From positions 4,551,595-4,615,594 of the forward strand of contig JAWPMO010000001.1 in assembly GCA_033344875.1 (NCBI GenBank): a DNA stretch of 64,000 nucleotides, read 5' to 3'. Within the stretch, counting starts at the first letter, position 1, and every line of letters starts with the position of its first letter. The notes under the pieces were generated by a model, which did no database searches, was not told where the DNA came from, and was given only the letters and a program-made list of their open reading frames with translations. The stretch comes from Ilumatobacteraceae bacterium. Lineage in GTDB: Bacteria; Actinomycetota; Acidimicrobiia; Acidimicrobiales; Ilumatobacteraceae. Both the position numbers and the translations under genes were made by a program. Positions 8,953 to 17,571 of the stretch are shown here, piece by piece.

Positions 8953-9537
8953 ATGGTGAACGTCCGACGCGCCACCGAGCTCGACATCTCTCGCATCGCT
9001 CGGACCGCGAGTCGCGCGTTCGTCGACGATCCGGTGATGCGATGGCTCGTCCCCGACGACGAGGAGTACGAGCGCGATCACCGCCTGCTGTTCGGCAACA
9101 TCGCCCGCCGCTGGTTGGCGACCGACTCGCTGTGGTGCACCGACGACGTGGCGGCGGTGGCCGGCTGGATCCCGCCCGGCCGCCCCGAGGTCGACCCCGA
9201 GGGGATCGTTCAGGTCGAGCACCCCGAGTGGCGGCTCGCACGGTTCGCCGCGCTCGGTGAGGCGATGGGGGCCAACACGCCACCCGAGCCGCACTGGTAC
9301 CTCAACATGTTGGCGACCCATCCGGATTGGCAGCGCCAGGGAATGGGCGGCGCGCTGATGCGGGTCGTGTTCGAGATCGCCGACGCCGAGGGCCTGCCCT
9401 GTTACCTCGAGACGGAGACCGAGGTCAACGTGGCGTACTACCGGCGGCACGGATTCGAGGTGCGTACCGAATGGGACGTGCAGACCGACGACAGCGAGGG
9501 CCCGCACATGTGGGGCATGTTGCGGCCCGCGAGGTGA
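8953..9537 (+). CDS. GNAT-family N-acetyltransferase
   Basis: A 194-residue protein with the GNAT acetyl-CoA loop in LATHPDWQRQGMGGALMRVV and the following ETETEVNVAYYRRHGFEV, a typical motif A/B pair. It would acetylate an amine; the acceptor is unknown. ATG 8953 is preferred because GGAG lies 6 nt upstream. It is followed 7 bp later by the VOC gene, so the two are probably cotranscribed. Confidence 0.85.
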   Translation: MVNVRRATELDISRIARTASRAFVDDPVMRWLVPDDEEYERDHRLLFGNIARRWLATDSLWCTDDVAAVAGWIPPGRPEVDPEGIVQVEHPEWRLARFAALGEAMGANTPPEPHWYLNMLATHPDWQRQGMGGALMRVVFEIADAEGLPCYLETETEVNVAYYRRHGFEVRTEWDVQTDDSEGPHMWGMLRPAR

Positions 9538-9544
9538 TGGTGCG

Positions 9545-9931
9545 ATGAGCAGGCCACGCCTCCGTATCGCCGGCACGGTCCTCAGCACCCGTGATCCGCG
9601 CGGGCTCGCAGCGTTCTACGAACGCCTCCTCGGTTGGCCACGGCTGATGGACGAAGACGGATGGGTGGTGCTGCGCGACGACCCCGCCGGGCAGGCGCTC
9701 TCGTTCCACGGCGACGACGAGTACGTGCCGCCGACGTGGCCGTCGGTCGCCGGTGAGCAGTTGATGATGCTGCACCTCGACATCGCCACCGATGACCTCG
9801 ACGCCGCGGTCGCTCACGCGATCGAGTGTGGGGCGACCCGTGCGGCGTTTCAGCCGCAGGACGACGAGGTCACGGTCATGCTCGACCCGGATGGCCACCC
9901 GTTCTGCCTGTTCCCGTCACCGAACTGGTGA
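9545..9931 (+). CDS. VOC-superfamily (glyoxalase-like) protein
   Basis: A 128-residue protein with the beta-alpha-beta-beta-beta repeats of the vicinal oxygen chelate fold: AGTVLSTRDPRGLAAFYERLLGW at the start and MLHLDIATDDLDAAVAHAIECGA in the middle, ending VMLDPDGHPFCLFPSPNW. It belongs to the small glyoxalase/bleomycin-resistance-like group with no assignable substrate. Its stop abuts the stop of the convergent FAH gene. Confidence 0.82.
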   Translation: MSRPRLRIAGTVLSTRDPRGLAAFYERLLGWPRLMDEDGWVVLRDDPAGQALSFHGDDEYVPPTWPSVAGEQLMMLHLDIATDDLDAAVAHAIECGATRAAFQPQDDEVTVMLDPDGHPFCLFPSPNW

Positions 9932-10753
9932 TCAGACGCACCGATTGCGGCACTCGCCGACGCCGTCGACGCGCGTGACGACCGTCTGACCACGCTGCAG
10001 GAACACCTGCGGATCACGCGCCACACCGACGCCGCCGGGGGTGCCGGTCACGATCAGGTCGCCGGGCACGAGCGTGGTGAATGTGGAGATGTAGCGGATC
10101 AGTTCGGTCGGCCCGAAGCACAGCTCGCGGGTGTTCGACGACTGCATCACCACCCCGTCGACCTCGCACGAGATCGCGAACTCCGGCGCCGCGTCCGCTT
10201 CGTCGACGACGAGGTGGGGTCCGACCGGCGTCGAACGTTCCCATGCCTTACCCGGCATGAACTGCGTCGTACGGTTCTGGAAGTCGCGAACGCTGATGTC
10301 GTTGACCACCGTGTAGCCGGCGATCGCTGCGGCCGCCTGCTCGTCGTTCGCCCGTCGGACCGAGGCGCCGATCACCATGCCCAGCTCGGCCTCCCAGTCG
10401 ACGCTGGTCGACTCGTCGTCGCGGGGGAGTTCGATCGGGTCGTTGGCGCCCACGAGCGAGTTGGCGAACTTCGGGAACAGCGTCGGGGCGGTCGGCCGCT
10501 CACGGCCGGTCTCGGCGATGTGATCGAGGTAGTTCAGGCCGACGCAGATGATCTTGTCGGGGCTCGTCACCAGCGGCGCGTAGTCGAGGGATGCCACTTC
10601 GTGTTGGGCTCCGTCAGCATCGGCGGCGAGATCGCGCCAGCCGGGAAGCCGGAGGAGTGCACCGACGTCGGCGTGGCCCGTCTCGGTCGCGGTGCTGTCG
10701 TCGACACGTACGCAGATCGTGCCGTTCGAGGTTCGAATCGTTGCGAGGCGCAT
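9932..10753 (-). CDS. Fumarylacetoacetate hydrolase family protein
   Basis: A 273-residue FAH-superfamily enzyme. Visible motifs are KIICVGLNYLDH, the metal ligands in DWEAELGMVIG, NDISVRDFQNR, and TGTPGGVG near the C terminus. The family cleaves C-C bonds of acylpyruvates or hydrates 2-oxo-dienoates in aromatic degradation, using Mg or Mn. The exact substrate is not readable. It is convergent with the VOC gene and divergent from a small gene, with a palindrome cluster between. Confidence 0.88.
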   Translation of the reverse strand: MRLATIRTSNGTICVRVDDSTATETGHADVGALLRLPGWRDLAADADGAQHEVASLDYAPLVTSPDKIICVGLNYLDHIAETGRERPTAPTLFPKFANSLVGANDPIELPRDDESTSVDWEAELGMVIGASVRRANDEQAAAAIAGYTVVNDISVRDFQNRTTQFMPGKAWERSTPVGPHLVVDEADAAPEFAISCEVDGVVMQSSNTRELCFGPTELIRYISTFTTLVPGDLIVTGTPGGVGVARDPQVFLQRGQTVVTRVDGVGECRNRCV

Positions 10754-10816
10754 GCGTGCAGCTTGCTCGATTCGCGACGGCGGAGCGCGATCCGAGACGC
10801 TTGATCATCAGCAGGA

Positions 10817-10840
10817 ATGATCATCATGATCGATGATCAT
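10817..10840. promoter_or_regulatory. TGATCA-rich inverted repeat between divergent genes
   Basis: 9-bp arms ATGATCATC and GATGATCAT with a 6-bp spacer, and another GATCAT at 10803-10808. It lies between the FAH start (10753) and the small gene (10908), where an operator acting on one or both promoters would be expected. Function is inferred. Confidence 0.4.
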
Positions 10841-10907
10841 CGCTGTACGTGATCCTCACCGGTCCGTACCTTGGAACGTGACGGACCCACCCCGACAGGA
10901 GTTCACC

Positions 10908-11156
10908 ATGTCGTCCCTCTCCGAACAGATCGACCAGATCGCGGCGCACGTCGGCCGCTACGGCATCGCCGCCAGCGAGACCCAGCTGCATCGGCTCCAC
11001 GGTCTCGCGGCGCGACTCCAGGTGCAACCCGCGATCTCGTCGCTGCTCGTCGACGGCGACGCACCCGATGTCGTGCGCAGCCGCGCGGTCGCCCGTGTCG
11101 TCGCCGGTCTCCGCGCGGTGCCGGTCACGTCGTCGCTCGCCACGTTCGTCGCCTGA
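10908..11156 (+). CDS. Small hypothetical protein
   Basis: An 82-residue protein starting MSSLSEQIDQIAAHVGRY. It is Ala/Val/Arg rich, predicted mostly helical, with no membrane segment or motif that I recognise. ATG 10908 is selected because AGGAG lies 5-6 nt upstream. Its TGA abuts the TCA (reverse stop) of the aldehyde dehydrogenase gene. Coding status is supported by the ribosome site and frame length only. Confidence 0.6.
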   Translation: MSSLSEQIDQIAAHVGRYGIAASETQLHRLHGLAARLQVQPAISSLLVDGDAPDVVRSRAVARVVAGLRAVPVTSSLATFVA

Positions 11157-12584
11157 TCAGATCGCGAAGCCACCGAGTTTGGTCTCGAGGTATTCGGCGA
11201 TGCCGTCGTGGCTGCCCTCGCGACCGATCCCCGAGTCGTTCATCCCACCGAACGGCGCCGATGCCGCCGTCGGGTTGACATCGTTGATGCCGACGATCCC
11301 GAACCGCAACCCTTCGAATGCCCGGATCGCCGTGGAGAGGTCCTGCGTGTAGACGTACGCGGCGAGGCCGTAGTTCGTGTCGTTCGCGAGGTCGATCACC
11401 TGGTCGACGTCGTCGTACGTCACGACCGGCGCGACCGGACCGAAGGTCTCCTCCCGGTAGATCGACATGCCGTCGGCGACGCCGTCGAGCAGCGTGGGTG
11501 CGAAGAAGTGGCCTCGGTCGAACGGCTCGTCGGTCAGCCGCGCCCCGCCGACGAGGGCGGTCGCACCCCGGGCGACCGCGTCGTCGACCTGCGCCTCGAC
11601 CTTGGCGACCGCTGCCTCGTCGACGAGCGGGCCGACGCCCACCCCCTCGTCCAACCCGTTGCCGGCCCGTACCCTGCCGACCCGCTCGACGAGCGTCGAC
11701 ACGAACGCGTCGTGGTGGCCTGCGCTGACGTACAGCCGGTTCGGACTGATGCACGCCTGGCCGGCGTTGAGGAACTTGAGGGCGGCGGCCCCCTTCGCCG
11801 CCCGGACCGGATCGGCGTCGGGGAACACGACAAACGGAGCGTGCCCGCCCAACTCGACCGAGACACGCTTGAGGTTGCCGGCGGCGACGCCGGCCAGGTG
11901 TCGCCCGACCGCGGTCGACCCCGTGAACGTGAGCTTGCGCACCCGTGGGTCGTTCGTGAACACGTCGCCGATCGGCTTCGGGTCGCTCGCCGTCACCAGG
12001 TTGGCCACTCCGGCGGGAAGCCCGACCTCCTCGAAGATCTCGAAGACGGCTCGCGCGCACAGCGGGGTCGCCTCGGCCGGCTTGAGGACCAGGGTGCAAC
12101 CGGCGGCGAGCGCGGGCCCCATCTTCCGGGTCAGCATCGAGATCGGGTAGTTCCACGGCGTCACCATCGCGACCACGCCGACCGGCTGGCGCAGCACCAG
12201 GAAGCGCTGATCGGGCCGCGCCGACGGCAACCATTCACCCGCCACCCTGGTCGCCTCCTCGGCGTAGAAGCGGAGGAAGTCGGCGGCGTAGGTCACCTCG
12301 GCCCGGCTCGCCTTGAGCGGCTTGCCCTGTTCGCGGGTCATCAGTTCGGCCAACGATTCGCTGCGTTCGGTCATGAGCCGCCACGCGGCGTACAACAGGT
12401 CGGCGCGGGTGCGTGCCGTCGTGCCGGCCCACGACCCGAAGGCCGCGTCGGCGGCCGCGATCGCATCGGTGGCGTCATCGGCCTCGCCGTCGGGTACCGA
12501 ACCGATCACCTCACCCGTCGCCGGGTCGGTGACGTCGAACTCCCGACCCGAACGCGCAGCCTGCCAACTCCCGTCGATGAACAT
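11157..12584 (-). CDS. NAD(P)-dependent aldehyde dehydrogenase, succinate-semialdehyde type
   Basis: A 475-residue ALDH. Visible are the substrate/cofactor region VTPWNYPISMLTRK, KPAEATP, the FTGSTAVGRHLAG cofactor loop, the catalytic Glu in VSVELGGHAPFVVF, the catalytic Cys in LNAGQACISPNRLYV, and EETFGPVAPV. The VELGGHAPFVVF and GQACISPNR forms are closest to GabD-type succinate semialdehyde dehydrogenases, though related aldehydes are possible. ATG 12584 is used because MFIDGSW is the normal family start; upstream sequence lacks a good ribosome site. Confidence 0.88.
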   Translation of the reverse strand: MFIDGSWQAARSGREFDVTDPATGEVIGSVPDGEADDATDAIAAADAAFGSWAGTTARTRADLLYAAWRLMTERSESLAELMTREQGKPLKASRAEVTYAADFLRFYAEEATRVAGEWLPSARPDQRFLVLRQPVGVVAMVTPWNYPISMLTRKMGPALAAGCTLVLKPAEATPLCARAVFEIFEEVGLPAGVANLVTASDPKPIGDVFTNDPRVRKLTFTGSTAVGRHLAGVAAGNLKRVSVELGGHAPFVVFPDADPVRAAKGAAALKFLNAGQACISPNRLYVSAGHHDAFVSTLVERVGRVRAGNGLDEGVGVGPLVDEAAVAKVEAQVDDAVARGATALVGGARLTDEPFDRGHFFAPTLLDGVADGMSIYREETFGPVAPVVTYDDVDQVIDLANDTNYGLAAYVYTQDLSTAIRAFEGLRFGIVGINDVNPTAASAPFGGMNDSGIGREGSHDGIAEYLETKLGGFAI

Positions 12585-12659
12585 GACGACGACGATAGGA
12601 CAGACGTCACACTCGCGTTCGCCCCGCGACCTGGGTCGTCCGGTCACCGGTCTGGCAGG

Positions 12660-13403
12660 ATGCCGCCCGTGGAATGGTGGGAAGCGCTGCTCTTGATCTT
12701 CGGCGGGACCGCCGCCGGTCTGATCAACGCCGTCGCCGGTGGCGGTTCCACCCTCACGGTCCCGCTGCTCGTGCTGGCCGGCGTGCCGGGCAACAACGCC
12801 AACGGATCGAATCGCGTCGGCATCCTCACCTCCAACGCTGCGGCGGCGACCGCGTTCCGGAAGCTGGGCGTGCGGGGGCTGTCGAAGTCGGCGCCGGTGC
12901 TCGTGCCGATCGTCGTCGGTTCGCTGATCGGCGCCTTCGCGATCACCAGCCTCACCGACGACACGTTCGAGCGCGTCTTCGGTCTCGTGATGCTGCCGAT
13001 CATCTTCCTGTCGATCCGAAAGCCGAAGGTCAAGCTCGACGCCGAGCCGTGGCCGGTCGCGATGACGGTCGGTGTGTTCTTCGCGGTCGGTCTGTACGGC
13101 GGGGCGGTGCAGGCGGGCGTCGGCCTCGTCATGCTCGCCGCGCTCACGCGCGCCGGCTACGACCTGGTCACCGCGAACAACATCAAGGTGGTCGCCAACC
13201 TCACGTTGACCGCCGTCGTGCTCCCGATCTTCATCGCTCAGGGCAAGGTCGAATGGGTGCCGGCCCTGATCCTCGCGGCCGGCCTCACCGCAGGCGGCTG
13301 GATCGGAGCGCACGCCGCCGTCAAGGGCGGCGAACGGTTGATCCGGGGCGGCATGATCATCTCGGCCCTGATCCTCTCGGGCAGCCTGCTCGGGCTGTAC
13401 TGA
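12660..13403 (+). CDS. TSUP-family membrane permease (TauE/SafE-like)
   Basis: A protein of about 247 residues with around eight hydrophobic segments. It has the TSUP hallmark near the N terminus (AAGLINAVAGGGSTLTVPLL) and its second-half echo (GGAVQAGVGLVMLAAL). TSUP proteins export or import sulfite, sulfoacetate or other small organosulfur anions. ATG 12660 and GTG 12669 are both possible; AGGA at 12657-12660 fits GTG 12669 better (8-nt spacing). Its stop is 14 bp from the smpB stop on the other strand. Confidence 0.85.
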   Translation: MPPVEWWEALLLIFGGTAAGLINAVAGGGSTLTVPLLVLAGVPGNNANGSNRVGILTSNAAAATAFRKLGVRGLSKSAPVLVPIVVGSLIGAFAITSLTDDTFERVFGLVMLPIIFLSIRKPKVKLDAEPWPVAMTVGVFFAVGLYGGAVQAGVGLVMLAALTRAGYDLVTANNIKVVANLTLTAVVLPIFIAQGKVEWVPALILAAGLTAGGWIGAHAAVKGGERLIRGGMIISALILSGSLLGLY

Positions 13404-13417
13404 GCGTCGCTCGGGTT

Positions 13418-13921
13418 TCAGCCGCCGTACTTGCGGGCGCGGCCCATCTCGCGTTCGGCGTCGCGGAGCGCGTCGCGCTCGGCGATCGCGTGCCGTTTGT
13501 CTTCCTTGGACCGACCCTTGCCGACGCCGATCTCGACCTTGACCCGACCGTCACGGAAGTAGAGCGTCATCGGCACGAGCGACACACGGTCCTGGTCGAC
13601 GCGCGCCTTGAGCTTCTGGATCTCCGAGCGGTGCAGGAGCAGCTTGCGTGAGCGATCGGGGTCGTGGGCGCCGAACCCGATCGCGAACGAGTACGGGGCG
13701 ATGTGGATGCCGTCGAGCCACGCCTCGCCGTCGCGGATGCGGACGTAACCGTCGGCGATCTGGACCTGCGCCTCGCGCATGCTCTTGACCTCGCTGCCGA
13801 GCAGCACGAGGCCCGCTTCGAAGGTGTCGGTGATGGCGTAGTTGCGGCGCGCGGCGCGGTTGCTCGCGATCAGCGTCGTGCCGTCGGGCGCGCGCTTGGC
13901 CTTGGTGGACTTCTTCGCCAT
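13418..13921 (-). CDS. smpB: SsrA-binding protein SmpB
   Basis: A 167-residue SmpB, the partner of tmRNA in ribosome rescue. Conserved blocks are ASNRAARRNYAITDTFEAGL, LLGSEVKSMREAQVQIADGY, RKLLLHRSEI, and a basic C-terminal tail (KRHAIAERDALRDAEREMG) that enters the decoding centre. Length and motifs are standard. No tmRNA gene is visible next to it. Confidence 0.96.
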   Translation of the reverse strand: MAKKSTKAKRAPDGTTLIASNRAARRNYAITDTFEAGLVLLGSEVKSMREAQVQIADGYVRIRDGEAWLDGIHIAPYSFAIGFGAHDPDRSRKLLLHRSEIQKLKARVDQDRVSLVPMTLYFRDGRVKVEIGVGKGRSKEDKRHAIAERDALRDAEREMGRARKYGG

Positions 13922-13987
13922 CGTGCGAAGGCTACCGACCGGCCCCGTTCTGGGGGCCGGGAGTTGCCAACCACTAGCCTCCGCGGT

Positions 13988-14407
13988 GTGCTCCGTCTCG
14001 GTCGTGAAGTGTTCGACGCCATCTGTGACCTGGCGTTTCGCGAGTACCCGCTCGAGATGTGCGGGCTGATCGCGGGTGCGCCGGGTGCCGACCATGCCGT
14101 CCGGTTCTTCCCGTGTCACAACGATGCCGAGTCGGCCAAGGTGTACACGATCAACCCGAAAGATCACCTGCGGGCCGAGATGGCGGCGGACGACCTCGAC
14201 GAGGAGATCATCGGCGTGGTGCACAGCCACACGCATTCCGAGCCGTACCCGAGCCCGACCGACGTCCGTCAGGCACCCGATCCCGACTGGCACTACGTGA
14301 TCGTCGGTCTCAAGCGTGACGCACCCGAACTCCGCAGCTACCGGATCGTCGACGGCGACATCACCGAGGAGTCGGTCGAACTGGTCGACGCCGTCCGGCC
14401 GGCCTGA
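13988..14407 (+). CDS. mec: JAMM/M67 metallopeptidase, Mec-type
   Basis: A 139-residue zinc peptidase with a complete JAMM motif: Glu23 in PLEMCGLI, His79 and His81 in HSH, Ser89 and Asp92. Its close position to cysM matches the mycobacterial mec-cysO-cysM arrangement, where Mec releases cysteine from the sulfur-carrier protein CysO after CysM has built it. No cysO lies between the two genes here. GTG 13988 is the only start giving the normal N terminus (LRLGREVFDAICDLAF). No ribosome site is seen, so the transcript may be leaderless. Confidence 0.8.
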   Translation: MLRLGREVFDAICDLAFREYPLEMCGLIAGAPGADHAVRFFPCHNDAESAKVYTINPKDHLRAEMAADDLDEEIIGVVHSHTHSEPYPSPTDVRQAPDPDWHYVIVGLKRDAPELRSYRIVDGDITEESVELVDAVRPA

Positions 14408-14527
14408 CCGGCGGCGTCGGACGGCGCCTCAACGGGCGAGCACGGCCGGCACGACCGCCACGGCGATCGCGTCGATGGCGACGACCGCGAGCAGCAACTC
14501 GGATGTGGGGACGACGGCGCTGATCCG

Positions 14528-14533
14528 TACAAT
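14528..14533 (+). promoter_or_regulatory. Candidate -10 box (TACAAT) for cysM
   Basis: TACAAT at 14528-14533 is close to the actinobacterial -10 consensus and would start transcription about 45 nt before the cysM start. No convincing -35 is present. It implies cysM can be expressed separately from mec. Confidence 0.4.
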
Positions 14534-14584
14534 CCTGATGAGTCAGATCGGATTTGTCGGAATGATCACTGGAGCGAGGCGGTT

Positions 14585-15580
14585 GTGAACAGCATGAGCA
14601 TGATCACACAGGAGCGGAAGGCGTCGGCCGGTGCCGTACACGGCGATGTGCTGGGGCTCGTCGGCAACACCCCGGTGGTCGACGTGTCCAACCTGTCGCC
14701 GAACCCGAATGTGCGCATCCTCGCCAAGCTCGAGATGCAGAACCCGTTCGGGTCGGTGAAAGACCGGATCGCCAAGGCGATGATCGAGGCCGCCGAGGCC
14801 GACGGCTCGCTGCTGCCCGGTCAGACCATCCTCGAACCGTCGTCGGGCAACACCGGCATCGCGCTCGCGGCCATCGCCCGGCTCAAGGGCTACCCGATCA
14901 AGATCCTCATGCCGGAGAGCGTGTCGATCGAGCGCCGACAGATGCTCGAGATCATGGGTGCCGAGATCATCCTCACCCCCGGACCCGAAGGGTCGAACGG
15001 TGCGGTCAAGCGTGCCCAGCAGCTCGCCGCCGAACATCCGGAGTGGTGCTTCATCTACCAGTACGGCAACGACGCCAATCCCCGCGCCCACTACGAGGGC
15101 ACCGGCCCGGAGATCTGGCGCGATGTGCCCGACATCACCCACTTCGTCGCCGGACTCGGCACGAGCGGCACGCTGATGGGCACCGGACGGTTCCTCAAGG
15201 AACAGAACCCCGACATCCAGATCGTCGCCGTCGAGCCGCCGCTCGGCGAGCGGGTCGAAGGCCTCCGCAACATGGACGAGGGATACATCCCGCCCGTGTT
15301 CGAGCAGTGGAACGGCTACGACCTGCTCGACCGCAAGCGGGTCGTCCGCCCTCGCGAATCGATCGAGTGGGTCCGCCGCTTGGTGAACGAATGCGGCGTG
15401 TTCGCCGGGCTGTCGTCGGGTGCCGCGCTCGCTGGTGCGGCCAAGGTGGCCGCCGACATCGACCACGGCACGATCCTGTTCATCGTGTGCGACGGCGGCT
15501 GGAAGTACCTGTCGACCGGGGCGTACACGGCCGACCTCGACGAGGCCGAGCAGAACGCGGAAGCGATCATCTACTTCTGA
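14585..15580 (+). CDS. cysM: PLP-dependent cysteine synthase, CysM (O-phosphoserine type)
   Basis: A 331-residue fold-type II PLP enzyme. The Schiff-base Lys is in NPFGSVKDRIAKAM, the substrate loop is EPSSGNTGIALA, and the phosphate loop is GLGTSGTLMGTGR. The segment GLRNMDEGYIPP and the C-terminal GGWKYLSTGAYTADLDEAE are characteristic of mycobacterial CysM, which uses O-phosphoserine and the CysO thiocarboxylate rather than O-acetylserine and sulfide. The start GTG 14585 has GAGG 5 nt upstream; ATG 14594 is an alternative. The mec gene just upstream supports the CysM assignment. Confidence 0.9.
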   Translation: MNSMSMITQERKASAGAVHGDVLGLVGNTPVVDVSNLSPNPNVRILAKLEMQNPFGSVKDRIAKAMIEAAEADGSLLPGQTILEPSSGNTGIALAAIARLKGYPIKILMPESVSIERRQMLEIMGAEIILTPGPEGSNGAVKRAQQLAAEHPEWCFIYQYGNDANPRAHYEGTGPEIWRDVPDITHFVAGLGTSGTLMGTGRFLKEQNPDIQIVAVEPPLGERVEGLRNMDEGYIPPVFEQWNGYDLLDRKRVVRPRESIEWVRRLVNECGVFAGLSSGAALAGAAKVAADIDHGTILFIVCDGGWKYLSTGAYTADLDEAEQNAEAIIYF

Positions 15581-15679
15581 GGCACCGAGCCGCCGAGTTG
15601 CGGCTCCCCCGAGCACTGTTCATCTGCGGTCCACGCTCCGTTTCATCGCGGTTCACCCGCTGGCTACAGTCATCGGCAC

Positions 15680-16822
15680 ATGCCGAGCCTGCCGCCTCCC
15701 CTCGCGCGCCTCCTGCCGCTGCCGCGTCCGGCTCGCGCGGCACTCGTCGTCCTGCTGATCTACATCTTCCTGGTCGGCGTGTCGTCGCTCGAAGGCGGTA
15801 TCAAGGTGATGGGCGCCGACACCCAGGCCCGTCTCTTCGACAACGTCGACCATCCGCTCGCCGGCCTCTTCGTCGGCATCCTCGGCACCGTGCTCGTGCA
15901 GTCGTCGTCGGCGAGCACGTCGGTGATCGTCGGGCTCGTCGCCTCGGGAGCCCTCGGGGTCGAAGCGGCGGTCCCCATGATCATGGGTGCCAACATCGGC
16001 ACCACCGTCACCAACACGCTCGTGTCGCTCGGGCACGTCCGGCAGTCGAACGAGTTCCGCCGCGCCTTCGCAGCGGCCACGGTGCACGACTTCTTCAACG
16101 TGTTGGCCGTCATGATCCTGCTGCCACTCGAACTCATCACGGGGTGGTTGTCGTCGATCGCCGAATGGGTGAGCGGCAAGCTCGTGGGGTCGGCAGGCGC
16201 CGACTGGGAGAGTCCGATCAAGAAGTGGGTCAAGGAGCCCGTCGGGTGGGTCCAGGACGGGCTCGGGGCCCTCGTCGACAGCAACAACGTGCTCGGCACG
16301 ATGATGGTGCTCGCCGGTCTCGCGATCGTGCTCACGTCGCTCGTGTTCATCACCAAGAACATGAAGACGCTGATCGCCGAGCGCGTCGAACGTTCGATGA
16401 ACGCAATCCTCGGGCGAGGCGGCGGAGCGGTCGCGATGGTCGTCGGTGTGCTGATCACGGTCGCGGTGCAGAGTTCGAGCATCACCACGTCGATCCTGAT
16501 CCCCATGTCGGCCGCCGGGGTGATCAAGCTGAAGAACGCCTACCCGGTCACGCTCGGCGCCAACGTCGGAACCACGATCACCGCCCTGCTGGCCGCGCTC
16601 GCTGCCAGCCGACCCGAGGCGCTCACGATCGCACTCGTCCACACGACGTTCAACCTCGCCGGCATCCTGGTCCTGTACGTCATCCCGATCCTTCGGCCGG
16701 TGCCGATCTTGGCGGCCGAACGACTTGCCGACATCGCGGTCGAGCGGCGGATGATCGCCGTCGCGTACGTCGTCGGGTCGTTCATCGTGCTCCCGCTGCT
16801 CGGTGTGGCAATCTTCCGTTAG
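15680..16822 (+). CDS. Na/phosphate cotransporter family protein (NptA-like)
   Basis: A 380-residue polytopic membrane protein. It has the duplicated QSSS signature of the Na/Pi family: LVQSSSASTSVIVGL in the first half and AVQSSSITTSILIP in the second, each followed by a GANIGTT or GANVGTT motif. It would import phosphate with sodium. A PhoU-like gene begins 18 bp downstream with its own good ribosome site, so the two form a phosphate-uptake unit. Confidence 0.9.
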   Translation: MPSLPPPLARLLPLPRPARAALVVLLIYIFLVGVSSLEGGIKVMGADTQARLFDNVDHPLAGLFVGILGTVLVQSSSASTSVIVGLVASGALGVEAAVPMIMGANIGTTVTNTLVSLGHVRQSNEFRRAFAAATVHDFFNVLAVMILLPLELITGWLSSIAEWVSGKLVGSAGADWESPIKKWVKEPVGWVQDGLGALVDSNNVLGTMMVLAGLAIVLTSLVFITKNMKTLIAERVERSMNAILGRGGGAVAMVVGVLITVAVQSSSITTSILIPMSAAGVIKLKNAYPVTLGANVGTTITALLAALAASRPEALTIALVHTTFNLAGILVLYVIPILRPVPILAAERLADIAVERRMIAVAYVVGSFIVLPLLGVAIFR

Positions 16823-16839
16823 GCCCTGGAGGTCCTCAC

Positions 16840-17511
16840 ATGGTCATGTCCTTCTTCCGGAAGTCAGAGTCCGGTCTCGAACACGTCTCGCATCAGACCA
16901 TCTCGATGCTCGGCGATGCCCGCCACTCCTTCGACCTCGCCTCGACCGCTGTCCTGAGCGGTGCCGACCCCGGCGCGATCGGTGCCGACATCGAAGCGAC
17001 CGATCGTCGGATCAACGAGGCCGAGCAGCAACTCCGGTCGGAACTCGTCGTGCACGTGTCGGTGCGCGGCAGCGACGACATCGGGCTCGTGCTCGGTTAC
17101 ACGTTGCTGTTGAAGAAGATCGAGCGGATCGGCGACCAGGCCAAGAACATCTTCGAACTCGCCACCGAGGGGGTGTCGCTCGTCGGAGCGGACGACATCG
17201 AGGAGTTCGTCACCCGCCGCCAGGAGATCTCGCTGATGTACGTCGAGGCGGCCGACCTGCTCGCGTCGCAGGACGTCGACGCGGCACGCGACTTCCTCGC
17301 CCGGTCGCTCGAGTTGAACGACCAGTGCGGCGCCAAGGTCCGCGAGTACATGCAGTCGGAGCAGCCGGGGAGCTGGGCGGTGCCGCGCGCGATCCTGTAC
17401 CGGTACTGGAAGCGCATCGTCGCCAACCTCGCGGGGATCGTCACCGCGGCGATCGAGCCACTCCAGAGCATCGATTACCTCGACGAGGGCCGGACCGACC
17501 TCGACGACTGA
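16840..17511 (+). CDS. PhoU-like regulatory protein
   Basis: A 223-residue all-helical protein resembling PhoU-domain proteins: early LEHVSHQTISMLGDARHSF, and in the middle LLLKKIERIGDQAKNIFEL, matching the (E/D)RIGD-x-A-x-NI core that binds metal in PhoU. It probably modulates the adjacent Na/phosphate transporter rather than an ABC Pst system, since no pst genes are present. ATG 16840 has GGAGG 7 nt upstream; ATG 16846 is also possible. Confidence 0.8.
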   Translation: MVMSFFRKSESGLEHVSHQTISMLGDARHSFDLASTAVLSGADPGAIGADIEATDRRINEAEQQLRSELVVHVSVRGSDDIGLVLGYTLLLKKIERIGDQAKNIFELATEGVSLVGADDIEEFVTRRQEISLMYVEAADLLASQDVDAARDFLARSLELNDQCGAKVREYMQSEQPGSWAVPRAILYRYWKRIVANLAGIVTAAIEPLQSIDYLDEGRTDLDD

Positions 17512-17571
17512 TCCCTGTCGCCGCCGACGGACGTCACGTTTCGTCGGCGCAGCGCCAGGGCACCGTCGGGC

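Noticed and set aside
14430-14545. Short hydrophobic minus-strand ORF between mec and cysM
   Set aside because: It would read a hydrophobic stretch ending in a stop near 14430, but no ATG or GTG with a ribosome site lies at its 5' end, and a cysM promoter occupies the region.
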